A stretch of 5,879 bases of DNA from Candidatus Brockarchaeota archaeon (GTDB taxonomy: Archaea > Thermoproteota > EX4484-205 > DTQO01), in assembly GCA_017601265.1 (NCBI GenBank), contig JAFNJA010000125.1:1-5879 (forward strand), written 5' to 3'. The number at the start of each line of letters is the position of its first letter. The first letter of the stretch is position 1. The notes under the pieces are model-generated. The model saw nothing but the letters and a program-made list of their open reading frames with translations. It was not told the origin of the DNA and made no database searches. This document shows, piece after piece, positions 1-5,287 of this stretch. The position numbers were made by a program, and so were the translations under genes.

Positions 1-759
1 GGTCGTCCCCTTGAAGAGCTTCTTCTGGCTCCTCATGGAGCGCCTCTCGAGGAGGTGGAAGTGGGTCGAGAGGCTCAGGGTTTCGCCCGAGCACTTGAAC
101 TCCGGCACCTCGCTCCCGTCCCCGTACTCGTTGACGGCGCTGATCAGCCTCCTCCTTATCGACCAAAGCAGGCGCTCGGGCGTCTTAGGGAAGACCGGGC
201 CGGTGTAGGGCGTCTTGAACCCGACCCTTACGCGGTTCCCTTGGTAAGGGGGGAAGTCCTTCACGTCCCTCGCCTCGATGTTCGCGGGAAAGATCACCTC
301 CCTCTGGACGACCGGTTTGCCCGAGAAGGCGCACCTTGCCGACTCTATCCTGAACGCGTTGATGCCGTAGTGCCGGAGGGAACCCAGCCCCTGCTGGCCC
401 AGGAGCTGCATGCCGAGCATGATGTGCGGCAAGAACCTGAGGAACCTTCCGAATACGAGGATCTCGACGCTCAGGACGCCGCCCTCGAAGGAGATTGGCC
501 TGCCGTAGAACGGGGGGATGATGATCACGGGCCTGGAAGGCGGGGCGTAACCCCTCGCCGCCCTTTGCCTCACGTACATGTAGTAAAAGAGGCAACCATC
601 CTTCTGGCCGCACGCTTCGCACTCCGCGCTTTCCTTCCGGCAGAGGAACCTCCGCAACGCCTGGCCGAACCCGCCCCTGAACGCCGAACCCATCCAGTAA
701 GGAAGCCTCGCTGGGGACGGGAACCGCAGGTCCAAGGCGAGCTTCGACACCGTGAGCAA
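1..759 (-). CDS. cas6: CRISPR RNA endoribonuclease Cas6 (PF10040-type), 3' end cut by window edge
   Basis: Cas6 cuts precursor CRISPR RNA within its repeats to give guide RNAs. I translated the minus strand directly; the frame is open for 253 codons from a TTG at 759 to the left edge. Family features in order: the N-terminal GSAFRGGFGQALRRFLC block (residues 24-40); a cysteine cluster C40, C47, C50, C56 followed by aromatic FYYMY; a glycine-rich GQQGLGSLRHYGINAFRIE segment (121-139); VGFKTPYTGPVF (179-190); PERLLWSIRRRL (194-205); and RRSMRSQKKLFKGTT (239-253), which resembles the conserved R-S-x-R-Q stretch before the C-terminal Gly-rich loop. Roughly 40-60 residues are probably missing. No ATG precedes the conserved region; TTG 759 is chosen because a TATA box lies about 40 nt upstream, and GTG 750 is the alternative. 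The segment is GC-rich. No other cas gene or array is visible, so subtype and partners are unknown. Family call is firm; exact start is not. Confidence 0.83.
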   Translation of the reverse strand, partial: MLTVSKLALDLRFPSPARLPYWMGSAFRGGFGQALRRFLCRKESAECEACGQKDGCLFYYMYVRQRAARGYAPPSRPVIIIPPFYGRPISFEGGVLSVEILVFGRFLRFLPHIMLGMQLLGQQGLGSLRHYGINAFRIESARCAFSGKPVVQREVIFPANIEARDVKDFPPYQGNRVRVGFKTPYTGPVFPKTPERLLWSIRRRLISAVNEYGDGSEVPEFKCSGETLSLSTHFHLLERRSMRSQKKLFKGTT

Positions 760-793
760 GGCGGCTGTCCGCTCAGTAGATCGGGGGCTTTGG

Positions 794-802
794 GATATAA
801 AA
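794..802 (-). promoter_or_regulatory. TATA box of cas6
   Basis: On the minus strand the sequence reads TTTTATATC, close to the archaeal box A. With the usual spacing of about 26 nt, transcription would start near 772, giving a leader of about 13 nt before TTG 759. No strong Shine-Dalgarno sequence lies in that leader. Confidence 0.5.
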
Positions 803-992
803 CGCTGACCCAGTGGCTTCGGTTTCGGCTTTGGGCGCGGCGTGAAGAAAACAAATTCCGAGTCAAGCCGACCTTGCCAAGCGTTCGAGTCAGGTGCGCG
901 GAACGGTGGCCGAAGGCGGAGCTTGGATGCGGAACGGTCTTGGCGTGGATTCTGCCATGGCCGATAACTAGGGATCGGGAGTCGTTTGATTT

Positions 993-1009
993 GCCCGAAA
1001 GTTTCGGGC
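993..1009. repeat. Perfect inverted repeat / small hairpin
   Basis: GCCCGAAA at 993-1000 is mirrored exactly by TTTCGGGC at 1002-1009 around one base, giving a 7-bp stem with a 3-nt loop. No T run follows, so it is not an obvious terminator. It could be a protein-binding palindrome or chance. Confidence 0.5.
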
Positions 1010-1323
1010 GCGGAAGATCTTAAACGCAAGGTCCGTCTAGCCTAACCGCTTTGTTTTACGTGCCACAGCAAGGCGGCCGCCATTTGCGGTGAAAAAATCA
1101 TGGAGACGCCGATCTTTTCATCGCGAAAAACGTGCGCAGGTCGGCCGTCCTGGATTTGGAAGATCTCGGTCGCGTTCCCTGATAATGGGACGGAATTCGG
1201 TCAATGGTGGATGAGCGCAAGCATTCCTGCTTATGAAGTTATTTTCGCTTTGCCTTATTAGTATCGGATTCCCGATGCCTCTGCGAATTCGTGTTGGAAC
1301 CTTGTCTTCCGCGCAGCCGTGAG

Positions 1324-1348
1324 CCCTCCGCTTTTCCGAGGGTTTTTT
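1324..1348 (+). terminator. Possible terminator: hairpin plus six T
   Basis: CCCTC (1324-1328) pairs with GAGGG (1338-1342) across a 9-nt loop and is followed at once by six T (1343-1348). T tracts promote archaeal termination. It faces the plus strand, where no solid gene precedes it, so it may end an unannotated small transcript or be fortuitous. Confidence 0.3.
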
Positions 1349-1417
1349 CGACGGCGTTGAACGTAATCCTGGGAAGTCCGCGCGAAGGCAATAGGCAAAA
1401 CGCATCTTGTCTGGATT

Positions 1418-1768
1418 TCAGTATTCTATGGCGTGGGTTGATTCCAGCCTCTCCGTGACGGGGTTCGCCTTGAAACCCAGCATCTCCAAGGTCGTGTAGC
1501 CGATCACGGCAGGCTCGTGGTCTTCGCCGATGACCACGGTTATGGCGTCCCTAACGCCCTCGAGCTCGCCTTCGAGGGTCCCGGCGCTCTTGAAGGCGAA
1601 CTCGCCGGTAGCGACCTGCGTCGATACGGTCCTCCTCGGCTTGAGGCCAACCTTTGAGGCGAGGCTGCGGGACATCTTCGTGAAGGTTGGGCCCGTATCG
1701 ACCAGAGCTTCCAGCTCGGCTGTGCCTCCCGGTCCATGGAGCCTTATCGCTGCCAAAGCCTTCTCCAT
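1418..1768 (-). CDS. Small clan AA (retropepsin-like) aspartic protease, AF_0612-like
   Basis: A 116-residue protein with the single-domain retropepsin fold signature. The catalytic motif is ALVDTGPTFTKMS with Asp24-Thr25-Gly26; the flap region with VATGEF is at 52-57; the second signature AVIGYTTLEMLGFKANPV (87-104) matches the hydrophobic-hydrophobic-Gly ending of the family, followed by a short L-E tail. Members are usually about 110-130 residues and work as dimers, each giving one Asp. There is no signal peptide or membrane segment, so it should act in the cytoplasm. The start is ATG 1768, with GTGAGG a few bases upstream acting as a weak ribosome site and a TATA-like CTTAAGTA about 35 nt upstream. 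It is divergent from the AbrB-PIN pair with 119 bp between them. Natural substrates of this archaeal group are unknown to me. Confidence 0.8.
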   Translation of the reverse strand: MEKALAAIRLHGPGGTAELEALVDTGPTFTKMSRSLASKVGLKPRRTVSTQVATGEFAFKSAGTLEGELEGVRDAITVVIGEDHEPAVIGYTTLEMLGFKANPVTERLESTHAIEY

Positions 1769-1798
1769 CTTGCCTCACGCATTCCCGCAAGCCTCTGA

Positions 1799-1807
1799 AG
1801 TACTTAA
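1799..1807 (-). promoter_or_regulatory. Likely TATA box of the aspartic protease gene
   Basis: On the minus strand the sequence reads GCTTAAGTA, a moderate box A match. The predicted transcript start is near 1777, about 9 nt before ATG 1768. GTACTTAAG is itself nearly self-complementary, so the orientation rests on the downstream gene. Confidence 0.35.
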
Positions 1808-1855
1808 GCCTCTATAATCAGATTGATTCGAACAGGAGCCGTGGCACAGGAAACC

Positions 1856-1863
1856 CTTATAAA
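1856..1863 (+). promoter_or_regulatory. TATA box of the abrB-PIN operon
   Basis: CTTATAAA is a strong archaeal box A. Transcription should begin about 26 nt from its centre, near 1886, essentially at ATG 1888. This predicts a leaderless mRNA, which agrees with the lack of a Shine-Dalgarno sequence there. Confidence 0.65.
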
Positions 1864-1864
1864 C

Positions 1865-1884
1865 GTAAAACGCCATGGTTTTAC
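1865..1884. promoter_or_regulatory. Operator-like perfect inverted repeat before the AbrB antitoxin
   Basis: GTAAAAC (1865-1871) and GTTTTAC (1878-1884) are perfect 7-bp arms around a 6-nt spacer GCCATG. The element fills the space between the TATA box (1856-1863) and ATG 1888, where a bound repressor would block the start site. AbrB/MazE-fold antitoxins are known to repress their own operon as dimers on such palindromes. Binding by this antitoxin is inferred. Confidence 0.6.
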
Positions 1885-1887
1885 AAA

Positions 1888-2148
1888 ATGACCGAGGTGA
1901 ACGTTTCCCCGAAGTGGCAGGTCGTCATTCCCCGGGAAGTGAGGAGGAAAGCAAAGGGTTTGAGGCGCGGCGGACGCGTTGAAGTGCGCCTGGAGGGTGA
2001 ACGCATAATAATCACGCCCGTCGCTGAAAGCGTGGCCCGTTCGCTTTACGGCCTTGGCCACCATATTTGGGAAGGCACAGAACCGGTCAAGTACCAAAAG
2101 AAGTTGAGGATGGAATGGAAGGGGCGCGAGAAATCCATTGGGCTATGA
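1888..2148 (+). CDS. vapB: AbrB/MazE/SpoVT-fold antitoxin and DNA-binding protein
   Basis: An 86-residue protein. Residues 1-45 form a swapped-hairpin AbrB domain: VNVSPKWQVVIPREVRRKAK (4-23), then the GGRVEVRLEGERIIITP strand pair (28-44). The C-terminal half (46-86) is basic and aromatic-rich and would wrap and inhibit the toxin. The frame is open far upstream, but ATG 1888 is chosen because the domain begins right after it and the TATA box and operator sit immediately before it. Longer starts would run through the promoter and overlap the divergent protease. The downstream PIN gene overlaps its last codons, typical of an antitoxin-toxin operon. The role is to neutralise the PIN ribonuclease and to repress the operon; both are inferred from family and context. 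Confidence 0.85.
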   Translation: MTEVNVSPKWQVVIPREVRRKAKGLRRGGRVEVRLEGERIIITPVAESVARSLYGLGHHIWEGTEPVKYQKKLRMEWKGREKSIGL

Positions 2149-2596
2149 GGGGTGGAGCTTAAAGTCGGTCTCGTCGGCCGCGGTCGACACCAACGTGTTC
2201 ATCTACGCCTTCATGCGGCACAAAGTCCATGGGAAGAAAAGCTTGAGGCTCCTAGAAAGCTTCGAGGCTGGGGCTTGCAAAGGCTTCACGACAACTGTGA
2301 CGATATGCGAGCTGGCCGTTAAGCCGATGATGTCGCGGGAAGAGAAGTTGGCTCGCGAATACAAGAACAAGCTCCTCGCGCTCCCCGGTCTGACGGTTTT
2401 GGACATAACGCCTGACCTCGCCCTAGAAGCCGCCAGGATTCGCGCGAAGTATCCCATCAGCCTTCCAGACGCGCTCCAAATTTCAGCGGCAACGACCCAG
2501 AAGGCGCAGGCCTTCGTCACGAACGACAGGTCGATCTGCAGATTGAAGGCCGTCGATGGAACGCGGGTGATGGCTCTAGGCAGCATGCGCCCATGA
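2138..2596 (+). CDS. vapC: PIN-domain ribonuclease toxin (VapC)
   Basis: A 152-residue PIN-domain protein, expected to cut RNA with Mg2+ or Mn2+ when freed from its antitoxin. The acidic active-site set is complete: Asp17 in AVDTNVFIYAF, Glu58 in TVTICELAVKP, Asp111 in SLPDALQISAAT, and Asp130 in VTNDRSI. Length is normal for the family. The start is TTG 2138, overlapping the antitoxin stop by 11 nt; no ATG or GTG exists in this frame before the catalytic Asp, and the ATG at 2145 is out of frame and quickly stops. The overlap and weak start suggest translational coupling that keeps toxin below antitoxin. It appears intact and functional. The RNA target cannot be told from sequence. Confidence 0.88.
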   Translation: MGYEGWSLKSVSSAAVDTNVFIYAFMRHKVHGKKSLRLLESFEAGACKGFTTTVTICELAVKPMMSREEKLAREYKNKLLALPGLTVLDITPDLALEAARIRAKYPISLPDALQISAATTQKAQAFVTNDRSICRLKAVDGTRVMALGSMRP

Positions 2597-2767
2597 TATT
2601 CGCACATTAGTTCGTTTTCGGACCTTCGTAAGCCGATCCGCGCCCCCTCAACATCTCTTGCGCAGACGATAGCAGTTTAAAGTTTCGCCCATTCCCTTTG
2701 AGGCGAAAAGCTTCCTGCATAACATGCGCATTACCACTACGAGCCCGGTAAAATCGCCATTGTCGCA
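2597..2767. other. Convergent intergenic region
   Basis: The 3' ends of vapC (plus) and the pyrophosphatase gene (minus) face each other here. I see no hairpin with a T run. On the minus strand a 54-codon frame stays open from 2771 to 2607, overlapping the pyrophosphatase stop by ATGA; it matches no known family and may be chance. Confidence 0.5.
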
Positions 2768-3322
2768 TCATCGCGCTGATGAGCGGGATTTCGACATCCC
2801 AAGCTTCCTGAACCGCTTGATGGAATAATCCACGATTTTTACGGCTTCTTCGGCGTTTTTCCACTCCTTGAACCTCGCCCATTTGCCCGGTTCCAGCCTC
2901 TTGTAGGTTTCGAAGAATTCTTGTATCTCCCTAAGCTTGTGCGGGTGGACGTCGGATACGTCTTCGTACCCGTTGAACCTCGCATCGTTCGCGAGCACGG
3001 AGAGTATTTTCGGATCTTCGCCCTTTTCATCGCTGATTACCAGCGCTCCTATCGTCCTGACCTTTGCAAGGCATCCGACTTCGAGGGGCTCGTAGCTCAG
3101 CGCCATAATGTCGAGCGGGTCCTCGTCGTCGAACCACGTTCGCGGAACGAAGCCGTATTCGACCGGAAAAACCACCGACGACGGTATGACTCGATCGAGC
3201 ACGAAGGTTTCCCATTCGGAAGCATACTCGTACTTGTCCCTTGAACCGCTCACGACCTCGACTACCATGTTAAGAAGTTTTGGCGGTTTTTCGCCGGCAG
3301 GTATGCCTCTCCACAGATTCAT
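2768..3322 (-). CDS. ppa: Inorganic pyrophosphatase (family I, soluble)
   Basis: Hydrolyses pyrophosphate to phosphate in the cytoplasm, driving biosynthetic reactions. The 184-residue protein begins MNLWRGIPAGEKPPK, the usual archaeal N-terminus. The signature DEDPLDIM gives metal ligands Asp66, Asp68 and Asp71. Other active-site positions aligned by eye to the E. coli enzyme are Glu22, Lys30, Glu32, Arg44, Tyr56, Asp98, Asp103, Lys105, Tyr140 and Lys141; the position of E. coli Tyr51 is Phe52 here. Length is normal. The frame opens 11 codons earlier at ATG 3355, but that ATG lies inside the TATA element (3353-3360), and the family starts at MNLW, so ATG 3322 is preferred with a leader of about 9 nt. 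It is monocistronic or followed only by a doubtful small frame. The C-terminal tail (SKSRSSAR) is basic and lineage-specific. Confidence 0.93.
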   Translation of the reverse strand: MNLWRGIPAGEKPPKLLNMVVEVVSGSRDKYEYASEWETFVLDRVIPSSVVFPVEYGFVPRTWFDDEDPLDIMALSYEPLEVGCLAKVRTIGALVISDEKGEDPKILSVLANDARFNGYEDVSDVHPHKLREIQEFFETYKRLEPGKWARFKEWKNAEEAVKIVDYSIKRFRKLGMSKSRSSAR

Positions 3323-3352
3323 TCGCTTCTGACATAGAAGGGATCTATCAAA

Positions 3353-3360
3353 CATATAAT
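3353..3360 (-). promoter_or_regulatory. TATA box of the pyrophosphatase gene
   Basis: On the minus strand the sequence reads ATTATATG. Transcription would start near 3331, about 9 nt before ATG 3322. The element contains the upstream in-frame ATG 3355 and therefore argues against that longer start. Confidence 0.55.
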
Positions 3361-3439
3361 GTTAACGGAAGGATGAAACTGCAACCTTCATGATTCGCCC
3401 CCTTCAAGATGAAGATTTGGAAAGAGCCTTTCCCTGCAC
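3361..3439. other. Short intergenic region with several small inverted repeats
   Basis: Downstream of the isomerase gene (minus) lie GGAAAG/CTTTCC (3419-3424 with 3428-3433, 3-nt loop), CTTCA/TGAAG (3402-3406 with 3410-3414, 3-nt loop) and ATGAA/TTCAT (3373-3377 with 3387-3391). The first begins about 7 nt after the isomerase stop and could help end or stabilise the transcript, but no T run follows it. Confidence 0.35.
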
Positions 3440-4327
3440 TTAATTGGCATTAATGGTAGTGCGTATCGTTTTCATAGCTTCAATAAACTTGCGAAAGCAT
3501 GAGCTGTCGATTTCACCATCGATCGTGCCCTCAGGCTCCATCGTCAGCAACCCTTCATATCTCCAGCCGTGCCTCAATTTCCTAAGAGCTTCATAGAATT
3601 CGAAGCTTGAGTTATCCAAGACCCATTTGTCCTGCCCGAGCTTTCCACGCAAATGAACGTTAACGATTCTGTCAACGATGGACTCAAACGAATCCAGTTC
3701 ATCGTAAAGGGCTGCCCATTGCAGGTCAAGCGTTACATAATCGAAAAGCTTGACTAAAGCAAACGGCGTGTAATTCGTCAAATGAGTTGGGATGTTCTCC
3801 ACTGAGGCCTTCACATCGGGAAATTGACGTGTAATTTCATGGAAAGTCTTACGTATGTGGTCTAAATTAATGTTCGTTGCCCAGGTGTCCCATAGATGGA
3901 ATACGCAGACTCTCGCCTTTAACTCACTGGCAATAAATAGTGCGTCATAGGCAACTTGTTTTCCCTTCTCCAAATCACGCTTTTGGCTCGAACATAGATA
4001 GTAGCCGATGTCTCTGCTTGCATGCACAGACAATATAGGCAGCTGTTCCTTCTTCAGCATAGCTACTATATCCACCGCCGCGTACTTCGGCGTTTTTGTC
4101 CAATCAGCGAAATCCCTGTCTGTTAATGGGGGATTGCTAGCATCCCACTCTGGCTCGAGCTGCAACTCGAAGCCGTCCACAACCGATTCGGAGATGATTT
4201 TCTTTAACACGTCGATGGTGCCGATTAAATCATAGTACCTCTTGTCTCCGAGCCTAGCGATTGGAGCGCTGGAAGCTGATATTAAATTTCCCACAGAGCG
4301 TCCCGATGCGAAAGAAATTAAAAACAT
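3440..4327 (-). CDS. Xylose-isomerase-like TIM-barrel protein (sugar phosphate isomerase/epimerase family)
   Basis: A 295-residue AP-endonuclease-2/xylose-isomerase fold protein. Barrel motifs in order: FLISFASGRSVGNLIS (2-17), DGFELQLEPEW (51-61), PILSVHASRDIGYYL (97-111) with His102, VCVFHLWDTW (140-149) with His144, VKASVENIP (172-180) with Glu177, VTLDLQW (198-204) with Asp201, IVNVHLRGK (221-229) with His225, and LLTMEPEG (260-267) with Glu264. Glu177, Asp201, His225 and Glu264 form a plausible metal site. The usual His three residues after the Asp is Trp204 here, so activity may differ. Substrate cannot be inferred. The frame opens 21 codons earlier at ATG 4390, but ATG 4327 fits the first barrel strand and lies downstream of the shared TATA element. 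A second A/T-rich box (4335-4342) keeps the start uncertain. The gene is clearly more AT-rich than its neighbours, hinting at a different origin. Confidence 0.78.
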   Translation of the reverse strand: MFLISFASGRSVGNLISASSAPIARLGDKRYYDLIGTIDVLKKIISESVVDGFELQLEPEWDASNPPLTDRDFADWTKTPKYAAVDIVAMLKKEQLPILSVHASRDIGYYLCSSQKRDLEKGKQVAYDALFIASELKARVCVFHLWDTWATNINLDHIRKTFHEITRQFPDVKASVENIPTHLTNYTPFALVKLFDYVTLDLQWAALYDELDSFESIVDRIVNVHLRGKLGQDKWVLDNSSFEFYEALRKLRHGWRYEGLLTMEPEGTIDGEIDSSCFRKFIEAMKTIRTTINAN

Positions 4328-4368
4328 ATAACAATATTTAAAAACCTTCTTACTAATAACGTTCGACA

Positions 4369-4378
4369 CTTTTATAAC
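4369..4378. promoter_or_regulatory. Shared divergent TATA element of the isomerase and arsM genes
   Basis: CTTTTATAAC on the plus strand reads GTTATAAAAG on the minus strand, so both directions give an acceptable box A. Expected starts are near 4400 (plus, about 38 nt before arsM ATG 4439) and near 4348 (minus, about 21 nt before isomerase ATG 4327). A small inverted repeat CGAT/ATCG (4411-4414 and 4419-4422) lies in the arsM leader and could be a regulator site. No clear ArsR-type operator is visible. Confidence 0.45.
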
Positions 4379-4438
4379 CTCTGGTAGCATCTACTGCCCA
4401 AAACGAAAAGCGATCATAATCGAAGAATGTGAAATGGC

Positions 4439-5287
4439 ATGCCACGGGGAAACTCTAGAGAAGACATGCTCAGGAGAGCCGTTAGAAAGGGGTACGCCAA
4501 GGTCGCTAAACAAGAGACTAGCTGTTGCACCCAAGCATCCTCTACCTGCTGCACGAAATCGACAATCGCTGAGATCAGCAAACGAATAGGTTATAGCCAA
4601 CAGGAGATCGAATCGGTGCCCGAAGGCGCCAACCTAGGCCTCGGATGCGGCAACCCGTTAGCACTCGCATCTCTGGAACCGGGAGAGGTCGTCCTCGACC
4701 TCGGCTCGGGCGCTGGCTTCGACTGCTTCCTAGCTGCCAAAAGAGTCGGCAAAAATGGGAGGGTCATCGGCGTTGACATGACCCCAGAGATGGTAGACAA
4801 GGCCCGCGCAAACGCAAGGAGAGGTAAATACGCGAACGTCGAATTCCGCCTGGGCGAGATCGAAAACCTCCCGGTCGCGGATAACACAATCGACGTTATC
4901 ATCTCCAACTGCGCCATCAACCTTTCACCAGACAAAGGACGCGTCTTCCAGGAAGCCTTCAGGGTCCTCAAACCCGGTGGAAGAATCATGATCTCAGACA
5001 TCGTCCTAACGAAACAACTGCCAGACCACATCAAAAAGGACATCCAAGCATATGTGGGCTGCCTCTCGGGTGCCGAGTTAAAACGGAGATACTTAAAACT
5101 CATCGAGGACGCAGGCTTTTCACAGGTCAAAATCCTCGAGGAAACCCACTTTCCGGCAGAAGGCGTGATCAACGACCAAACTGCGCGGGCAATAACTAAA
5201 AAATTGAAGATATCGCGCCAAGAAGTTGCAAAGCTTGCTAGCACCGTAGCGAGCGTCAAGGTATCCGGTATTAAACCCAAACTATAA
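4439..5287 (+). CDS. arsM: Arsenite methyltransferase (SAM-dependent)
   Basis: Transfers methyl groups from S-adenosylmethionine to As(III), a cytoplasmic detoxification reaction. The 282-residue protein has a Rossmann methyltransferase core: VVLDLGSGAGFDCFLAAKRVG (84-104, motif I), VIGVDMTPEMVDKAR (109-123, acidic Asp113), EFRLGEIENLPVADNTIDVIISNCAINL (135-162), and RVLKPGGRIMISDI (175-188). The arsenic-binding cysteines match the family: Cys70 in GLGCGNP, Cys158 in SNCAINL and Cys208 in VGCLSGAE; two N-terminal pairs, Cys29-Cys30 and Cys37-Cys38, cover the fourth conserved position. Length is typical. ATG 4439 follows an in-frame TGA at 4430; Met10 (4466) is an alternative start. No arsR, arsB or acr3 neighbour is visible. 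It is transcribed away from the isomerase gene, and its 3' end overlaps the end of a broken toxin frame on the other strand. Confidence 0.93.
   Translation: MPRGNSREDMLRRAVRKGYAKVAKQETSCCTQASSTCCTKSTIAEISKRIGYSQQEIESVPEGANLGLGCGNPLALASLEPGEVVLDLGSGAGFDCFLAAKRVGKNGRVIGVDMTPEMVDKARANARRGKYANVEFRLGEIENLPVADNTIDVIISNCAINLSPDKGRVFQEAFRVLKPGGRIMISDIVLTKQLPDHIKKDIQAYVGCLSGAELKRRYLKLIEDAGFSQVKILEETHFPAEGVINDQTARAITKKLKISRQEVAKLASTVASVKVSGIKPKL

Larger units (their letters stand above)
803..1417. other. Long stretch without a convincing gene
   Basis: This 615-base gap separates the cas6 promoter from the 3' end of the aspartic protease gene. Reading frames here are short or Arg/Pro-rich and match no family I recognise. 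I found no tRNA (a GTTCGAGTC stretch near 877 has no pairing T stem), no C/D-box motifs and no CRISPR-like regular repeats. It holds a perfect hairpin (993-1009), a 10-bp direct repeat GCGGAACGGT (898-907 and 929-938), a 53-codon plus-strand frame (1100-1261) and a hairpin followed by six T (1324-1348). It may be decayed coding sequence. Confidence 0.6.

Noticed and set aside
865..895. GTTCGAGTC resembling a tRNA T loop
   Set aside because: The flanking bases do not pair as a T stem and no acceptor or anticodon arm can be drawn.
898..938. Two copies of GCGGAACGGT, 31 bp apart, as a possible CRISPR start
   Set aside because: Only 10 bp, only two copies and no third unit at regular spacing.
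55..1023. A 322-codon plus-strand open frame, and minus-strand frames at 185-622 and 570-866
   Set aside because: They are Arg/Pro-rich shadows of the GC-rich cas6 gene, which occupies another minus frame with clear family motifs.
1118..1405. 95-codon minus frame just after the aspartic protease gene
   Set aside because: Irregular composition, many Arg and Pro, no domain pattern; the region also holds a hairpin/T-run on the other strand.
1821..1840. ATTCGAAC resembling a tRNA T loop
   Set aside because: No pairing stem on either side; it lies in a divergent promoter region.
1687..1887. Extending the AbrB antitoxin upstream to an ATG at 1687
   Set aside because: The extension runs through the TATA box and operator and overlaps the divergent protease gene; the AbrB domain starts after ATG 1888.
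3323..3355. Longer pyrophosphatase start at ATG 3355
   Set aside because: That ATG lies within the TATA element, and the family N-terminus is MNLW at ATG 3322.
4591..5280. 229-codon minus frame opposite arsM
   Set aside because: It is an antisense shadow of arsM, which has complete catalytic motifs on the plus strand.
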